The position numbers and the translations under genes are program-made. From Diadophis punctatus similis (taxonomy: Eukaryota > Chordata > Lepidosauria > Squamata > Dipsadidae), in assembly GCA_023053685.1 (NCBI GenBank), contig JALIGW010000002.1:44394278-44458277 (forward strand): a stretch of 64,000 bases of DNA. Reading direction: 5' to 3'. The notes under the pieces were generated by a model, which did no database searches, was not told where the DNA came from, and was given only the letters and a program-made list of their open reading frames with translations. Of this stretch, positions 57,079 through 59,187 are shown in pieces (positions within the stretch are counted from its first letter, which is position 1; every line of letters starts with the position of its first letter).

Positions 57079-59187
57079 TGTGTGTGTGTGTGTGTGTATG
57101 ATAATGCTTGCATGTGTCATTTATAGATAGCCTGAGCAGAGAATGTATTATAGGGTAGTTTCCTTACTGGGGAATTATTTATTTCCTATATCTTTATTCA
57201 TCTAACATTGCCCGTTCTATAAGAAAGATTCTCAAATACCATAGTGTAGTTAGTATATTAATAAAAACAGATATATGCACACAGAAATGGGATAAATATA
57301 ATTATTTCATATAGGATTTTTTATATATGTAGACAAGTTGAAGTTATCTGCACACCCCAATGAGCTTCTATTTAATTACTATAAGATTTTCCCAGGTGCA
57401 TAACTATAAATTGCAAATCTGTGTATTATACTTCCACAATTTTTTATCTGATTTCATAGAATTTTCCATTTCAATCCAATGTATGTTATAACAAAAGTCT
57501 TTATATTCATTAGAATGTATAACTTATTTCAACATACGAGGGTGAGTCAAAAAGTAATGCCATTTTCTTTAGGACAGATATAATTACCAACACAGGAACA
57601 TGTAGCATACATCAAAATGAAGCTGGTCCTCTGTGGATCACATCCCTACATCTCAACATAGTCACCGTTTCTCTCAATAGCAATGTTCCACCTTCGAATG
57701 AGAGCATGTATCCCTATCTCGTAAAATTTTGTTGACTATTCTTTGAGCCACTTCTTCACTGCAGTTTTCACTTCCTCGTCACTGGAATAATAATCCTCCA
57801 TACTCACCAGATTTAGCGCCTTCAGACTATCATCTCTTCGGCCCCATGAAAGAGGGTTTGAGAGGCAAACATTATTCAGGTATATCCAGGTATGAATGCA
57901 TACAATAAATTATAGTCTTTTAACCAGTTTTACTTGAGTTGTTTATATAACTTGAAAGACAAGATCAGTTTTTATTTTTGCTTCTTTGCCCCATGACAAC
58001 TATCGTCAATATTAGTATTATCTAGTTCTGTCAGTCAGATACATATATATTTGTTTCTCTGCAGGACTTCAAGTATCAGTCATATAATTTTAAACCAATT
58101 TCCTCAAAATATGGAGCTACTCGAATAATTTTCTGGGAGAAAACCATGAGCATTTTACTGTATTAACAGATGAACAGCAGCACAAACATACTGTATATGA
58201 ACTCTGATGTCCTAAACTATAACATCTAAATCTAGCCTCTAAAATCAGTTTGAAATCAAAACTAGTCCTGTTCTTCCAAAAATTAATACAATATCCCTAT
58301 CATGCTCTGAAAACTGTTTGGGGTGATTTCTTTTGAATAATGAAGTTTTAGTTAACTGGTAAGTATCAAACCATTAATTTAGAATTTGGAAAGCCCATAT
58401 TTAATGTTTAGGTTAATTATGTGTAACATGCACAATCATGTTCACATCACTCCAACTGTATGACTTGTTTTCATCATTGTAATATATGTGGACAATTGTC
58501 TAGTTCAAACAGTTCACAAAATAAATTGCATCATGTGAAATTTATTTCCCTATTGTCAAGTATTTCATCTAGAATAAGCCTTGAGGTTTGGACAGGATGT
58601 GCACTTTTGACTCCCATTGCCAAAAAAATTCTAACTAATGCAGCTATCTATTGAACAGGGAACTCCCCATACATGCTATCCTTCCATGTATATTTAGCAT
58701 CAAGAATTATGAGATTAAAAGATGCCTAATAAGACTATGCACTGAGAGTTTGGAGATACTCAAAAATAACATACAGGAAACTGAATAATCTCAGCATTAA
58801 TATAAATTTTATTTCAGCTATGAGCTTCCTCTTAGGAAACATTTACTTATTGACATTTGAAACTTGGATCTATTCCTCTGAATAGGAAAGGCAATTTTTA
58901 TAAGAGTTAATGACTAACCCTCCCCTCCAAAAGAATTCCTGCATGCACTAATGGGATATAGGTTTTATCTGTTTAACAACTAACTTGCTGAGACTGCATA
59001 TGACAGTGTAAAACAGAACTGTAAAAAAAAGGTCACTCTGCTATCTATTCTGGAATATCTAATCTTTTGTAGCTTTACTCACCGTCTGGTGACTTCTGTC
59101 ACAGTACCGCAGTCCAAAATAATCTATCTCAATGAGGTTTAAATGGCGGAATACGTAGCCCAGGACAACCGACCCTTTCGTTGATTT
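2763..59187 (-). CDS. EPB41L4A: EPB41L4A, FERM-domain band 4.1-like protein 4A (21 exons, 5' end outside window)
   Basis: Spliced coding region on the minus strand, recognised from conserved blocks such as [50 protein letters not shown] and a C-terminal SRLKIET. The 21 exons sum to 1908 bp (635 codons plus stop) and every junction keeps frame with GT-AG introns. Residues 1-265 of the visible protein form the FERM domain (F1, F2 and F3 lobes) and about 266-310 the FERM-adjacent segment. The rest is a low-complexity tail rich in Arg-Ser dipeptides. The human protein is 686 residues as I recall; about 33 first residues are missing here because exon 1 lies past 64000. Known family role: FERM proteins link membrane proteins to the actin cortex; EPB41L4A (NBL4) is described as a beta-catenin/TCF-responsive gene. 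No other host gene was seen. The promoter is not in the window. Confidence 0.96.
2993..3071 (-). CDS. EPB41L4A: EPB41L4A penultimate exon
   Basis: 79 bp. It encodes [14 protein letters not shown], then a lineage-specific HCLTAISQQ. The acceptor is TTTTCCAG and the donor GTTAGT. The intron to the last exon is only 101 bp. Confidence 0.94.
3471..3640 (-). mobile_element. tRNA-derived SINE (same family as 47716-47953)
   Basis: On the minus strand it begins GAGCCACTCTGATCTAGTAG (tRNA-like head) and carries the CCCAGC...GGCC and AACTCACCTCACAGAGTTG body also seen, in diverged form, at 47716-47953. The 3' tail is lost. Confidence 0.6.
3772..3882 (-). CDS. EPB41L4A: EPB41L4A exon (Arg/Ser/Tyr-rich)
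   Basis: 111 bp. It encodes [26 protein letters not shown] and [10 protein letters not shown]. The donor is GTATGT and the acceptor TTCATTAG. The preceding 5.1-kb intron (3883-9013) is transposon-rich. Confidence 0.97.
4007..4101. repeat. (CTAT)n and (AAAT)n microsatellites
   Basis: About 17 CTAT units (one CCAT variant near 4052) followed directly by six AAAT units. It lies in the intron upstream of the exon at 3772. Confidence 0.95.
4102..5716. other. intron, no clear feature
   Basis: AT-rich intron. A diverged interspersed-repeat fragment may lie at about 4680-4800 (tract TGTCATCAAGTCCATGTC, often seen in old vertebrate repeats). Nothing else was recognised. Confidence 0.4.
5717..7066. 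mobile_element. DNA transposon with 30-bp TIRs and a large internal hairpin
   Basis: The left end is ACTGTATTTTTCGGAGTATA and continues AGACGCACC. The right end is its inverse complement, GGTGCGTCTTATACTCCGAA followed by AAACATGGT. Length is 1350 bp with no transposase ORF. Two more copies of the left end occur at 13109 and 40741. Internal arms at 5924-6112 and 6210-6398 are inverted copies of each other. No convincing target duplication was found, so the superfamily is open. Confidence 0.8.
5924..6398. repeat. inverted repeat, arms of about 189 bp with a 97-bp spacer
   Basis: 5924-6112 and 6210-6398 are reverse complements with only scattered mismatches (about 95% by eye). The spacer itself contains a smaller palindrome (6172-6222). 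All of it lies inside the transposon 5717-7066. Confidence 0.9.
7067..8543. other. intron, nothing recognised
   Basis: AT-rich non-coding intron sequence. No repeat family or conserved block was identified. Confidence 0.4.
8544..8982. mobile_element. hAT-type MITE with 8-bp target duplication
   Basis: Termini CAGGGGCGGGTT and AACCCACCACTG, flanked by ATCACAAA (8536-8543) and ATCACAAC (8983-8990). GC-rich with repeated GCGCATGCGC palindromes; no coding capacity. Related in its ends to 15280-15803 and 20034-20366. It ends about 31 bp from the exon at 9014. Confidence 0.85.
9014..9082 (-). CDS. EPB41L4A: EPB41L4A exon (conserved tail)
   Basis: 69 bp. It encodes [19 protein letters not shown], almost unchanged from mammals as I recall. 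The donor GTGAGT is followed about 24 bp later by the target duplication of a hAT element (8544-8982). The acceptor is TTTTCCAG. Confidence 0.97.
9171..9218 (-). CDS. EPB41L4A: EPB41L4A micro-exon
   Basis: 48 bp. It encodes [14 protein letters not shown] and splits a Gln codon with the next exon. The acceptor is GCATATAG and the donor GTAAGT. Confidence 0.95.
9779..9898 (-). CDS. EPB41L4A: EPB41L4A exon (conserved tail helix)
   Basis: 120 bp. It encodes [19 protein letters not shown], the most conserved block of the C-terminal tail, then a basic Arg/Ser stretch. The donor is GTATGT and the acceptor TTGTAAAG. Confidence 0.95.
10225..10340 (-). mobile_element. CR1-type LINE 3' tail fragment
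   Basis: On the minus strand it reads GTTGTAAGCCACTTTGAGTC then AAATAAATATA, the 3' end style of CR1/L3 LINEs. Diverged. Confidence 0.45.
10954..11681. mobile_element. hAT-type MITE (TAAGGTGACCAGA family) with 8-bp target duplication
   Basis: Termini TAAGGTGACCAGA and TCTGGTCACTTTA. Target duplication TTCTAATA is perfect (10946-10953 and 11682-11689). Very GC-rich core with no transposase. The first 130 bp (10954-11086) already form a closed inverted repeat ending in TGTCTGGTCACCTTA, as if a second terminus lay inside. Confidence 0.88.
11877..11954 (-). CDS. EPB41L4A: EPB41L4A exon (RS-rich)
   Basis: 78 bp. It encodes [19 protein letters not shown] then HRKKRH, with acceptor CTTTATAG and donor GTGATG. 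It joins in frame directly to VQPFRRR of the previous exon, without the roughly 15 residues (KAHNSGEDSDLKQRR) that I recall at this point in the human protein. Confidence 0.94.
12003..12373 (-). mobile_element. CR1/L3-type LINE remnant, part 1 (interrupted)
   Basis: Decayed LINE sequence with the 3' tail near 12003-12125 and coding-derived sequence after it. It is continued at 12933-13095 once the two inserted hAT elements are removed. Assignment rests on resemblance to other CR1-like ends in the window (52670, 55934). Confidence 0.5.
12382..12623. mobile_element. fold-back hAT MITE with 8-bp target duplication
   Basis: Termini CAGGGGTGAAATGCTCC and GGAGCATTTCACCACTG; target duplication GGAGAAAC at 12374-12381 and 12624-12631 is perfect. 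Almost the whole element is a hairpin with arms of about 100 bp and a loop of about 40 nt. Confidence 0.9.
12640..12924. mobile_element. hAT MITE with 8-bp target duplication
   Basis: Termini CAGGGGTGAAATTCA and TGAATTTCACCCCTG. Target duplication AGTCCTTC/AGTCCCTC (7 of 8). It contains three tandem units of about 35 bp (12700-12830, repeated GGAAGGATACTGCAAAATC). It lies 16 bp from the hAT 12382-12623. Confidence 0.88.
12933..13095 (-). mobile_element. CR1/L3-type LINE remnant, part 2
   Basis: Minus-strand sequence containing the complement of TTGAACTGCACCCAGAAGC, the RT C-terminal region also seen at 56340-56430 (there [15 protein letters not shown]). It continues the fragment 12003-12373. 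Confidence 0.55.
13109..13600. mobile_element. truncated copy of the GTATTTTTCGGAGTATA transposon
   Basis: Left end ACCATATTTTTCGGAGTATA and the subterminal GGGTGCGTCTTATACTCCAA match 5717-7066 and 40741. No right terminal repeat is visible before the exon at 13751. The end coordinate is approximate. Confidence 0.6.
13751..13861 (-). CDS. EPB41L4A: EPB41L4A exon (proline-directed Ser sites)
   Basis: 111 bp. It encodes [19 protein letters not shown] and ends VQPFRRR. The SP motifs look like kinase sites (inference). The donor GTGGGA is weak. A DNA-transposon copy starts 63 bp upstream in the intron at 13925. Confidence 0.94.
13925..14341. mobile_element. DNA transposon/MITE, TACAG(G)TA-ATCCTC family
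   Basis: Left end TACAGTAGTCTTCGACTCAT and right end GGTTATAAGTTGAGGATTAC then CTGTA are inverted. It shares the GACC...TTAACAACC body with 32838-33080, 61810-62220 and pieces at 31640-32110 and 38266-38357. No transposase. Confidence 0.6.
14342..15271. other. intron, nothing recognised
   Basis: AT-rich intron sequence without recognisable coding or repeat structure. Confidence 0.4.
15280..15803. mobile_element. hAT-type MITE with perfect 8-bp target duplication
   Basis: Termini CAGTGGTGGGTTCC and GGAACCCGCCCCTG. Target duplication GAGTCTAG at 15272-15279 and 15804-15811. The core contains two related blocks around TCCCCTCCCTTCAGCAGTCT (about 15563 and 15692). Confidence 0.9.
15812..16815. 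other. intron, nothing recognised
   Basis: AT-rich. An open frame of 78 codons at 16446-16682 has no recognisable similarity and is probably chance. Confidence 0.4.
16816..16899 (-). CDS. EPB41L4A: EPB41L4A exon (Ser-rich linker)
   Basis: 84 bp. It encodes FKKSRNE then [17 protein letters not shown], matching the conserved QRSK...APWEEN stretch. The acceptor is GCTTACCAG and the donor GTAAGT. It ends with AG of the Ser codon shared with the next exon. Confidence 0.94.
17450..17830 (-). mobile_element. CR1/L3-type LINE reverse-transcriptase fragment
   Basis: Minus-strand translation, broken by stops, shows [23 protein letters not shown] and ETALISLV, matching the CR1 RT segment E-K-V-V...F-Q-x-G-F-R...E-T-A-L. 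Dead remnant. Confidence 0.65.
18003..19202 (+). mobile_element. L2/CR1-clade LINE, 5'-truncated, with 3' tail
   Basis: An open frame at 18012-18908 (298 codons) holds RT motifs [19 protein letters not shown] and a mutated YADD box (LFTDDVKLF), then the C-terminal block [20 protein letters not shown] frameshift near 18900 separates it from [11 protein letters not shown]. The 3'UTR ends in (AAAC)n(AAAT)n at 19143-19198, directly against the EPB41L4A exon at 19203. The same family occurs at 38358-38735. No endonuclease domain remains. Confidence 0.85.
18012..18908 (+). pseudogene. LINE reverse transcriptase, partial ORF
   Basis: 298 codons of RT palm and thumb: PQGSVLGP (motif B) at residues 36-43, FTDD (motif C, canonical YADD) at about 63-66, then the connection region. 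It lacks the N-terminal RT motifs and the APE endonuclease, so it is not active. Confidence 0.85.
19203..19293 (-). CDS. EPB41L4A: EPB41L4A exon (linker); donor merges into a LINE tail
   Basis: 91 bp, encoding a divergent start ([13 protein letters not shown]) then [15 protein letters not shown], matching the conserved KIIAPSP block. The acceptor is CATTATAG. The donor reads AA|GTATTT and the intron bases after GT are the T-rich complement of the (AAAT)n tail of an antisense LINE (18003-19202). The exon is therefore the least typical splice site of the gene, but the frame with the next exon (N-F-K-K) is kept. Confidence 0.9.
20034..20366. mobile_element. hAT-type MITE with perfect 8-bp target duplication
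   Basis: Termini CAGAGGTGGGTTTG and AGAACCCACCCCTG. Target duplication CTTCACTT at 20026-20033 and 20367-20374. The core has ACATGCGCAGAAGGC and other CG-rich palindromes. Confidence 0.92.
20375..22825. other. intron, no clear feature
   Basis: Mostly AT-rich. A GC-richer patch at 21300-21500 has no recognisable coding or repeat family. Confidence 0.4.
22834..23449. mobile_element. hAT-type MITE with perfect 8-bp target duplication
   Basis: Termini CAGTGGTTCCCAACCTTTTT and AGGTTGGGAACCACTG. Target duplication CTCTAAAT at 22826-22833 and 23450-23457. Ends like these are typical of hAT elements in many vertebrates. No transposase. Confidence 0.92.
23458..24324. other. intron, nothing recognised
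   Basis: AT-rich sequence between a hAT element and the exon at 24325. Confidence 0.4.
24325..24446 (-). CDS. EPB41L4A: EPB41L4A exon (FERM-adjacent motif and basic stretch)
   Basis: 122 bp. It encodes [19 protein letters not shown], the YSG(R/K)TALQM-type motif of FERM-adjacent regions, then [10 protein letters not shown], a basic stretch that could act in nuclear import or phospho-regulation (inference). The acceptor is GCATTTTCTAG and the donor GTAAGA. Confidence 0.96.
24447..26843. other. intron, nothing recognised
   Basis: No clear repeat family, coding block or RNA gene was seen. Confidence 0.4.
26852..27235. mobile_element. hAT-type MITE (GTGATGGCGAACC family) with 8-bp target duplication
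   Basis: Termini CCGTGATGGTGAACCTATGG and GGTTCGCCATCACTG. Target duplication GTCTAGAA at 26844-26851 and 27236-27243 is perfect. No transposase. Confidence 0.92.
27940..27967. repeat. (CA)n microsatellite
   Basis: About 13 CA units. Confidence 0.95.
28038..28110 (+). pseudogene. decayed 5S rRNA-like sequence
   Basis: The run GATCTT-AAAAAGTTAAGC, then GGTTAATACCTGGATGGGAT, ACTACC and ATGAAG follows the 5S rRNA internal promoter order (GATCTCGGAAGCTAAGC, GGTTAGTACTTGGATGGGAG, ACCGCC, TGGGAA) with even spacing. Only the 3' two-thirds is recognisable. It is a 5S pseudogene or the head of a 5S-derived SINE. Confidence 0.65.
28155..28298. mobile_element. 140-bp MITE (GTTTCCCC-AAAATAAGAC family), copy A
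   Basis: Ends CTTCCTCCAAAATAAGACAT and AGACAGGGTCTTATTTTGGG are inverted. The body CCCAATCGGGCTTTTGAATG is shared with copies B (51872) and C (56895). It has an expanded A run near 28250-28268. Confidence 0.8.
28683..28760 (-). CDS. EPB41L4A: EPB41L4A exon (FERM-adjacent region)
   Basis: 78 bp. It encodes MPENESNSL and [16 protein letters not shown], the basic start of the FERM-adjacent segment. The acceptor is TTGAAACAG and the donor GTAAGA. Confidence 0.95.
28840..29091 (+). mobile_element. tRNA-derived SINE (Sauria type)
   Basis: A-box region GGTGGTGCAGTGGTTAGAGG and B-box GGTTCAAATC near 28912, followed by the body CTTCCATCCTTCCGAGGTAG and CCGCTTAGAGAG. The 3' tail consists of repeated AAATTTCACAAAT. 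It is the same family as 34478-34703. Family name from memory of squamate SINEs. Confidence 0.8.
29092..29925. other. intron; probable hAT remnant near 29560-29660
   Basis: The string GCATGCGCGCAAAATG and GGAACCCGCTGCTGC near 29588-29656 resembles the 3' end of the hAT family at 8544 and 15280. The 5' end was not located. Elsewhere nothing was recognised. Confidence 0.35.
29926..30017 (-). CDS. EPB41L4A: EPB41L4A exon (end of FERM F3)
   Basis: 92 bp. It encodes [13 protein letters not shown] then [17 protein letters not shown], the C-terminal helix of F3 with the family's C-K-H-L-W-K-C motif. The acceptor is TTTATTTCAG and the donor GTAGGT. Confidence 0.97.
30955..31055. other. retroelement-like 3' segment
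   Basis: The phrase GATGAAGTCAACAGGGGTTG then ACGAAAGCTTAGTAG resembles the end sequences of several vertebrate retroelements. Too short to assign. Confidence 0.3.
31062..31128. repeat. (TCTG)n(TCTA)n compound microsatellite
   Basis: About 12 TCTG units followed by four TCTA units. Confidence 0.95.
31312..31502. repeat. (AAT)n(AGG)n(AAG)n compound triplet array
   Basis: About 25 AAT, 14 AGG and 24 AAG units run without a break. The open frame on the other strand is a poly-Leu artefact of the repeat. A short (AAT)n recurs at 31567-31586. Confidence 0.97.
31640..32110. mobile_element. decayed DNA-transposon copy of the 13925/61810 family
   Basis: Contains GGCCATCACATAACCACTGC and the family-like ending GATCGAAATTCTTACTTCAA and CTTAACTGACTACTTATAG. 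Ends are eroded. Confidence 0.4.
32226..32305 (-). mobile_element. tRNA-SINE fragment
   Basis: Minus-strand remnant of the body seen at 3471-3640 and 47716-47953 (complement of CTCCTATTTTCCTCACAAC and CACGCAGCCAGC). Confidence 0.45.
32382..32445 (-). CDS. EPB41L4A: EPB41L4A exon (FERM F3)
   Basis: 64 bp. It completes Trp, then encodes PRIT and [17 protein letters not shown] of the F3 lobe. The acceptor is CATTTTAG and the donor GTAAGT. A decayed SINE piece lies about 75 bp into the following intron. Confidence 0.96.
32838..33080. mobile_element. DNA-transposon copy of the 13925/61810 family, partial
   Basis: Contains GCTTAACAACTGATTCACTT, ACGACCAAGCGATTCAC and ends ATTATGGTTATAAACTGAGG, parallel to 14157-14330. 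The left terminus is missing. Confidence 0.55.
33273..33361 (-). CDS. EPB41L4A: EPB41L4A exon (FERM F3)
   Basis: 89 bp. It encodes [15 protein letters not shown] then [14 protein letters not shown], beta strands of the PH-like F3 lobe, and ends with TG of a Trp codon. The acceptor is TTTTTTCCAG and the donor GTAAGT. Confidence 0.96.
34074..34367. mobile_element. old hAT-type element (GGTCCCCAACC ends)
   Basis: Left end TAGGGATCCCCAACC and right end AAGGTTGGGGACTTTTAG are inverted and close to the vertebrate hAT terminus CAGxGGTCCCCAACC. Flanking 8-mers match at only 5 of 8, so the copy is old. Confidence 0.65.
34388..34475 (-). CDS. EPB41L4A: EPB41L4A exon (F2/F3 boundary); acceptor abuts a SINE tail
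   Basis: 88 bp, encoding [18 protein letters not shown] then [11 protein letters not shown], with a consensus donor GTAAGT. The acceptor TTATTCAACAG sits directly at the 3' end of a same-strand SINE (34478-34703), whose T-rich tail supplies the polypyrimidine tract. Confidence 0.96.
34478..34703 (-). mobile_element. tRNA-derived SINE (Sauria type), tail at a splice acceptor
   Basis: On the minus strand the head is GGTGGTGCAGTGGTTAGAAT, the body CTTCCATCTTCCAAGGTTG, and the tail AAGTCTGTGCTATTGCTATT, the BovB-like tail of Sauria SINEs. The tail ends within about 10 nt of the acceptor AG for the exon 34388-34475. Confidence 0.85.
34704..35880. other. intron, nothing recognised
   Basis: AT-rich non-coding sequence without recognisable structure. 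Confidence 0.4.
35881..36180. mobile_element. old interspersed repeat, probably LINE-derived
   Basis: The string CCCCAGGAGACGAGCTATTC and TTCCACCCATTACTTATCCT matches, in my memory, an ancient amniote repeat of CR1/L2 type. No ORF remains. Confidence 0.4.
37028..37148 (-). CDS. EPB41L4A: EPB41L4A exon (FERM F2)
   Basis: 121 bp. It encodes [18 protein letters not shown] followed by [19 protein letters not shown], the F2 region with the conserved G-D-Y-D-P block. It ends with AT of a Met codon completed by the next exon. The donor is GTAAGA. Confidence 0.96.
37149..38265. other. intron with G-runs, nothing recognised
   Basis: Holds three homopolymer-like G or C runs (37457-37466, 37510-37520, 37766-37776). 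The phrase CATTGCTGGGATGAGCATTC (37870) recurs in part at 37732, hinting at a decayed local duplication. Confidence 0.35.
38266..38357. mobile_element. 5' piece of the 13925/61810 transposon family
   Basis: TAATGGTAGTCCTCCCTTAA and the following AACACTAATTG match the left end of the family. It is cut by the LINE at 38358. Confidence 0.45.
38358..38735 (-). mobile_element. L2/CR1-clade LINE, 3' end (same family as 18003-19202)
   Basis: Minus-strand frame 38527-38730 encodes [20 protein letters not shown] then [20 protein letters not shown], the C-terminus of the ORF seen at 18012-18980. The 3' tail is (AAAT)n at 38358-38406. Severely 5'-truncated. Confidence 0.85.
38736..39200. other. intron, nothing recognised
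   Basis: Non-coding sequence between the LINE 3' end and the CR1-type tails at 39201. No repeat family or coding block was identified. Confidence 0.35.
39201..39392. mobile_element. two CR1-type 3' tail fragments
   Basis: TTTATTAAATTTGTATCCCG at 39219 is a minus-strand tail. GTAAGCTGCCTTGAGTCGCC at 39320 with (AAAT)n is a plus-strand tail. Confidence 0.55.
39978..40075 (-). CDS. EPB41L4A: EPB41L4A exon (FERM F2)
   Basis: 98 bp. It encodes [18 protein letters not shown] and ends in [10 protein letters not shown], typical of the acyl-CoA-binding-protein-like F2 lobe. The acceptor is TTTGTTTCAG and the donor GTATGT. The codon split after Gln gives Ala here, where I recall Ser in the human protein. 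Confidence 0.96.
40505..40690 (+). mobile_element. CR1 reverse-transcriptase fragment
   Basis: Translation gives [12 protein letters not shown] (decayed Y-A-D-D box), then [20 protein letters not shown] and LWLFGPPG, the CR1 RT block after motif C. Confidence 0.75.
40741..41000. mobile_element. copy of the GTATTTTTCGGAGTATA transposon, left end
   Basis: ACCGTATTTTTCGGAGTATA then AGACGCACC, GGGTGCGTCTTATACACCGA and the shared CATTTTCGGGTGGTTCCAGG. The segment TTTAACTGGAATGGGTGGGT (40945) is the inverted counterpart of 6488-6520. No right end was found; the boundary is approximate. Confidence 0.65.
41001..41420. other. GC-rich stretch of unknown origin
   Basis: Continuous with the transposon copy at 40741. 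It may be its core or a separate promoter-like repeat. Open frames here are overlapping and unlike known proteins. Confidence 0.3.
41746..41768. repeat. (GT)n microsatellite
   Basis: About 11 GT units. Confidence 0.95.
41769..43371. other. intron, nothing recognised
   Basis: AT-rich sequence without coding or repeat signatures. Confidence 0.4.
44042..45133 (+). CDS. L1-type ORF1p (RNA-binding chaperone), intact 363-codon frame
   Basis: The frame can start at 44042 (MYSFETP) or, more likely, at the second Met at 44063 (MASKFGK, 356 aa), because the first lies in a different context. From the first Met, residues 45-138 are a heptad-rich coiled coil (trimerisation in known ORF1 proteins), about 143-232 resemble an RRM ([19 protein letters not shown], then [17 protein letters not shown]), and 240-300 the ORF1 C-terminal domain ([34 protein letters not shown]). 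An acidic/Lys tail follows. Length fits L1 ORF1p (about 340). Family role: binds L1 RNA and aids target-primed reverse transcription. No stop or frameshift is seen, so the copy is young or selected. An alternative frame continues past the end (45100-45165, [20 protein letters not shown]), perhaps marking the deletion of ORF2. Confidence 0.88.
   Translation: MYSFETPMASKFGKTVLTKRNDYSSGYISKMQLNTELTPPQLLTPENLLNNLKIMKHELTLEFNQKISEIDHKMQAALKNMNQQLRFDVLEVCKGLATNIEVLAERIETNKQALATSVNYIDKIQNDIANFEKEVLMTQFRSMEVAIRIRGLKEGLYENLKGRMVDILDQVSGISKAELATQIDKTYRINSWYAKQKHLPRDIVIYFTTRALRNRIIQATFNNNLMVNGQELKIWKEIPSKMLKARKSYTFLIDEFKRLNLQYKWEAPVGVAVKFSGKRYRLNTIKKATEFYVNVLKADISKIPEEGCMKIKEEEEGKPPSMDQKEIDSKIQKECLNQIAGEKEMEVWEQTGDDLTNLNLLNY
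45784..45828 (+). other. G-rich tract in the element 3'UTR
   Basis: Several runs of three to nine G within 45 nt, capable in principle of a G-quadruplex. L1 3'UTRs of mammals often hold such polypurine tracts. Confidence 0.7.
46385..46436. repeat. short degenerate telomere-like tract
   Basis: CTAATCCTAACTCTAACCCT and AATCCC, about six imperfect CCCTAA-like units. Confidence 0.4.
46772..46850 (-). CDS. EPB41L4A: EPB41L4A exon (end of F1, linker to F2)
   Basis: 79 bp. It completes a Thr codon, then encodes [17 protein letters not shown] and the start of the F2 helix (LKEEIT). It ends with two bases of an Arg codon. The acceptor is TTCTAATAG and the donor GTACTC, a weak +3 to +6 match. Confidence 0.96.
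47398..47449 (-). CDS. EPB41L4A: EPB41L4A exon (FERM F1)
   Basis: 52 bp, encoding [17 protein letters not shown] plus one base of the next codon. The acceptor is AATTACAG and the donor GTATGT. The W-L-D-P motif is the usual end of the F1 lobe. The first residue is Phe where I recall Tyr in mammals. Confidence 0.96.
47716..47953 (+). mobile_element. tRNA-derived SINE with AAAT tail
   Basis: Head CTAGCCAGTTTGGTCTAATG and GTTAAGGCACTATGC, B-box-like GTGAATTCCATTC, body AGCCAGCTGGGTGATTT, 3' end CACCTTGAGTTATTTAC and (AAAT)n. Different family from 28840. Confidence 0.75.
48755..49102 (+). pseudogene. Penelope reverse transcriptase, partial ORF
   Basis: 115 codons downstream of the VDD catalytic motif (48752-48766). 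It includes [38 protein letters not shown] and [19 protein letters not shown], hallmark PLE RT thumb sequence. Upstream RT parts are in other frames. Confidence 0.85.
49240..49600 (+). pseudogene. Penelope GIY-YIG endonuclease remnant
   Basis: Translation shows [18 protein letters not shown] (G-I-Y/Y-I-G region mutated to FYMG), [19 protein letters not shown] and [19 protein letters not shown] stop codon lies near 49476. Confidence 0.75.
49926..51864. other. intron, nothing recognised
   Basis: AT-rich non-coding sequence. Confidence 0.4.
51872..52010. mobile_element. 140-bp MITE, copy B
   Basis: Ends TACTCTGTTTCCCCCAAAAT and the inverse TTTTCAGGGAAACACGGTA. Flanked by TA. Body CCCAATCGGGCTTTTGAGTG. 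The best-preserved of the three copies (28155, 56895). Confidence 0.85.
52670..52790 (-). mobile_element. CR1-type LINE 3' tail
   Basis: Minus strand GTTGTAAGCCACCCATAGTT and GGGCAGCAAACAAATCTAAT, then AAATAAAT. Confidence 0.55.
53300..54257 (-). pseudogene. DIRS tyrosine recombinase, frameshifted
   Basis: 54257-53568 encodes the N-terminal core-binding part ([35 protein letters not shown]) and catalytic Arg in [11 protein letters not shown]. Past 53568 the HxxR box reads HSTQ (Arg lost), and the final block [20 protein letters not shown] with the nucleophilic Tyr is in another frame after a TAA. Confidence 0.85.
54661..55038 (-). pseudogene. DIRS RNase H domain
   Basis: [15 protein letters not shown] (first Asp), [17 protein letters not shown] (Glu), [16 protein letters not shown] (second Asp) and [16 protein letters not shown] (C-terminal Asp). 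Confidence 0.88.
55045..55647 (-). pseudogene. DIRS reverse transcriptase, partial
   Basis: 200 codons with [20 protein letters not shown] (motif C YLDD), [20 protein letters not shown] (motif D) and [16 protein letters not shown]. The fingers are missing. Confidence 0.88.
55934..56560 (-). mobile_element. CR1/L3-type LINE 3' portion
   Basis: Minus strand encodes [17 protein letters not shown] at 56347-56430 (RT C-terminal motif) and ends TGGATGCTGCCCAGAATCTT then AATAAATCAAATC near 55934. Confidence 0.75.
56850..56898. repeat. (AC)n microsatellite
   Basis: About 24 AC units with one AT interruption; it continues after the MITE at 57028. Confidence 0.95.
56895..57027. mobile_element. 140-bp MITE, copy C (inverted), inside an AC repeat
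   Basis: GTGTTTCCCCAAAAATAAGA and GTCTTATTTTGGGGGAAACA ends; body carries CTCAAAAGCCCGATTGCGCT, the complement of copies A and B. Confidence 0.85.
57028..57100. repeat. (AC)n(GT)n palindromic microsatellite
   Basis: About 24 AC units switch at 57076 to about 11 GT units, so the tract can fold on itself. Confidence 0.95.
57535..57877. mobile_element. mariner remnant with an internal inversion
   Basis: The left end TACGAGGGTGAGTCAAAAAG is a mariner TIR. 57535-57792 reads on the minus strand as the transposase C-terminus ([34 protein letters not shown]). 57793-57877 reads on the plus strand as [20 protein letters not shown] and GLRGKHYS, which should precede SSDEE on the same strand. The D34D Asp is present (SDYHLF), but the element is dead. 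Confidence 0.85.
57878..59082. other. intron, nothing recognised
   Basis: AT-rich sequence up to the first visible EPB41L4A exon. Confidence 0.4.
59083..59187 (-). CDS. EPB41L4A: EPB41L4A exon (FERM F1, first visible exon)
   Basis: 105 bp, phase 0 at both ends. The acceptor is TTTCCCACAG and the donor GTGAGT. It begins K-S-T-K-G-S-V-V-L and ends [16 protein letters not shown], the ubiquitin-like F1 lobe with the FERM hallmark DYFGLRY. The upstream exon with the initiator Met was not found between here and 64000. Confidence 0.97.
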
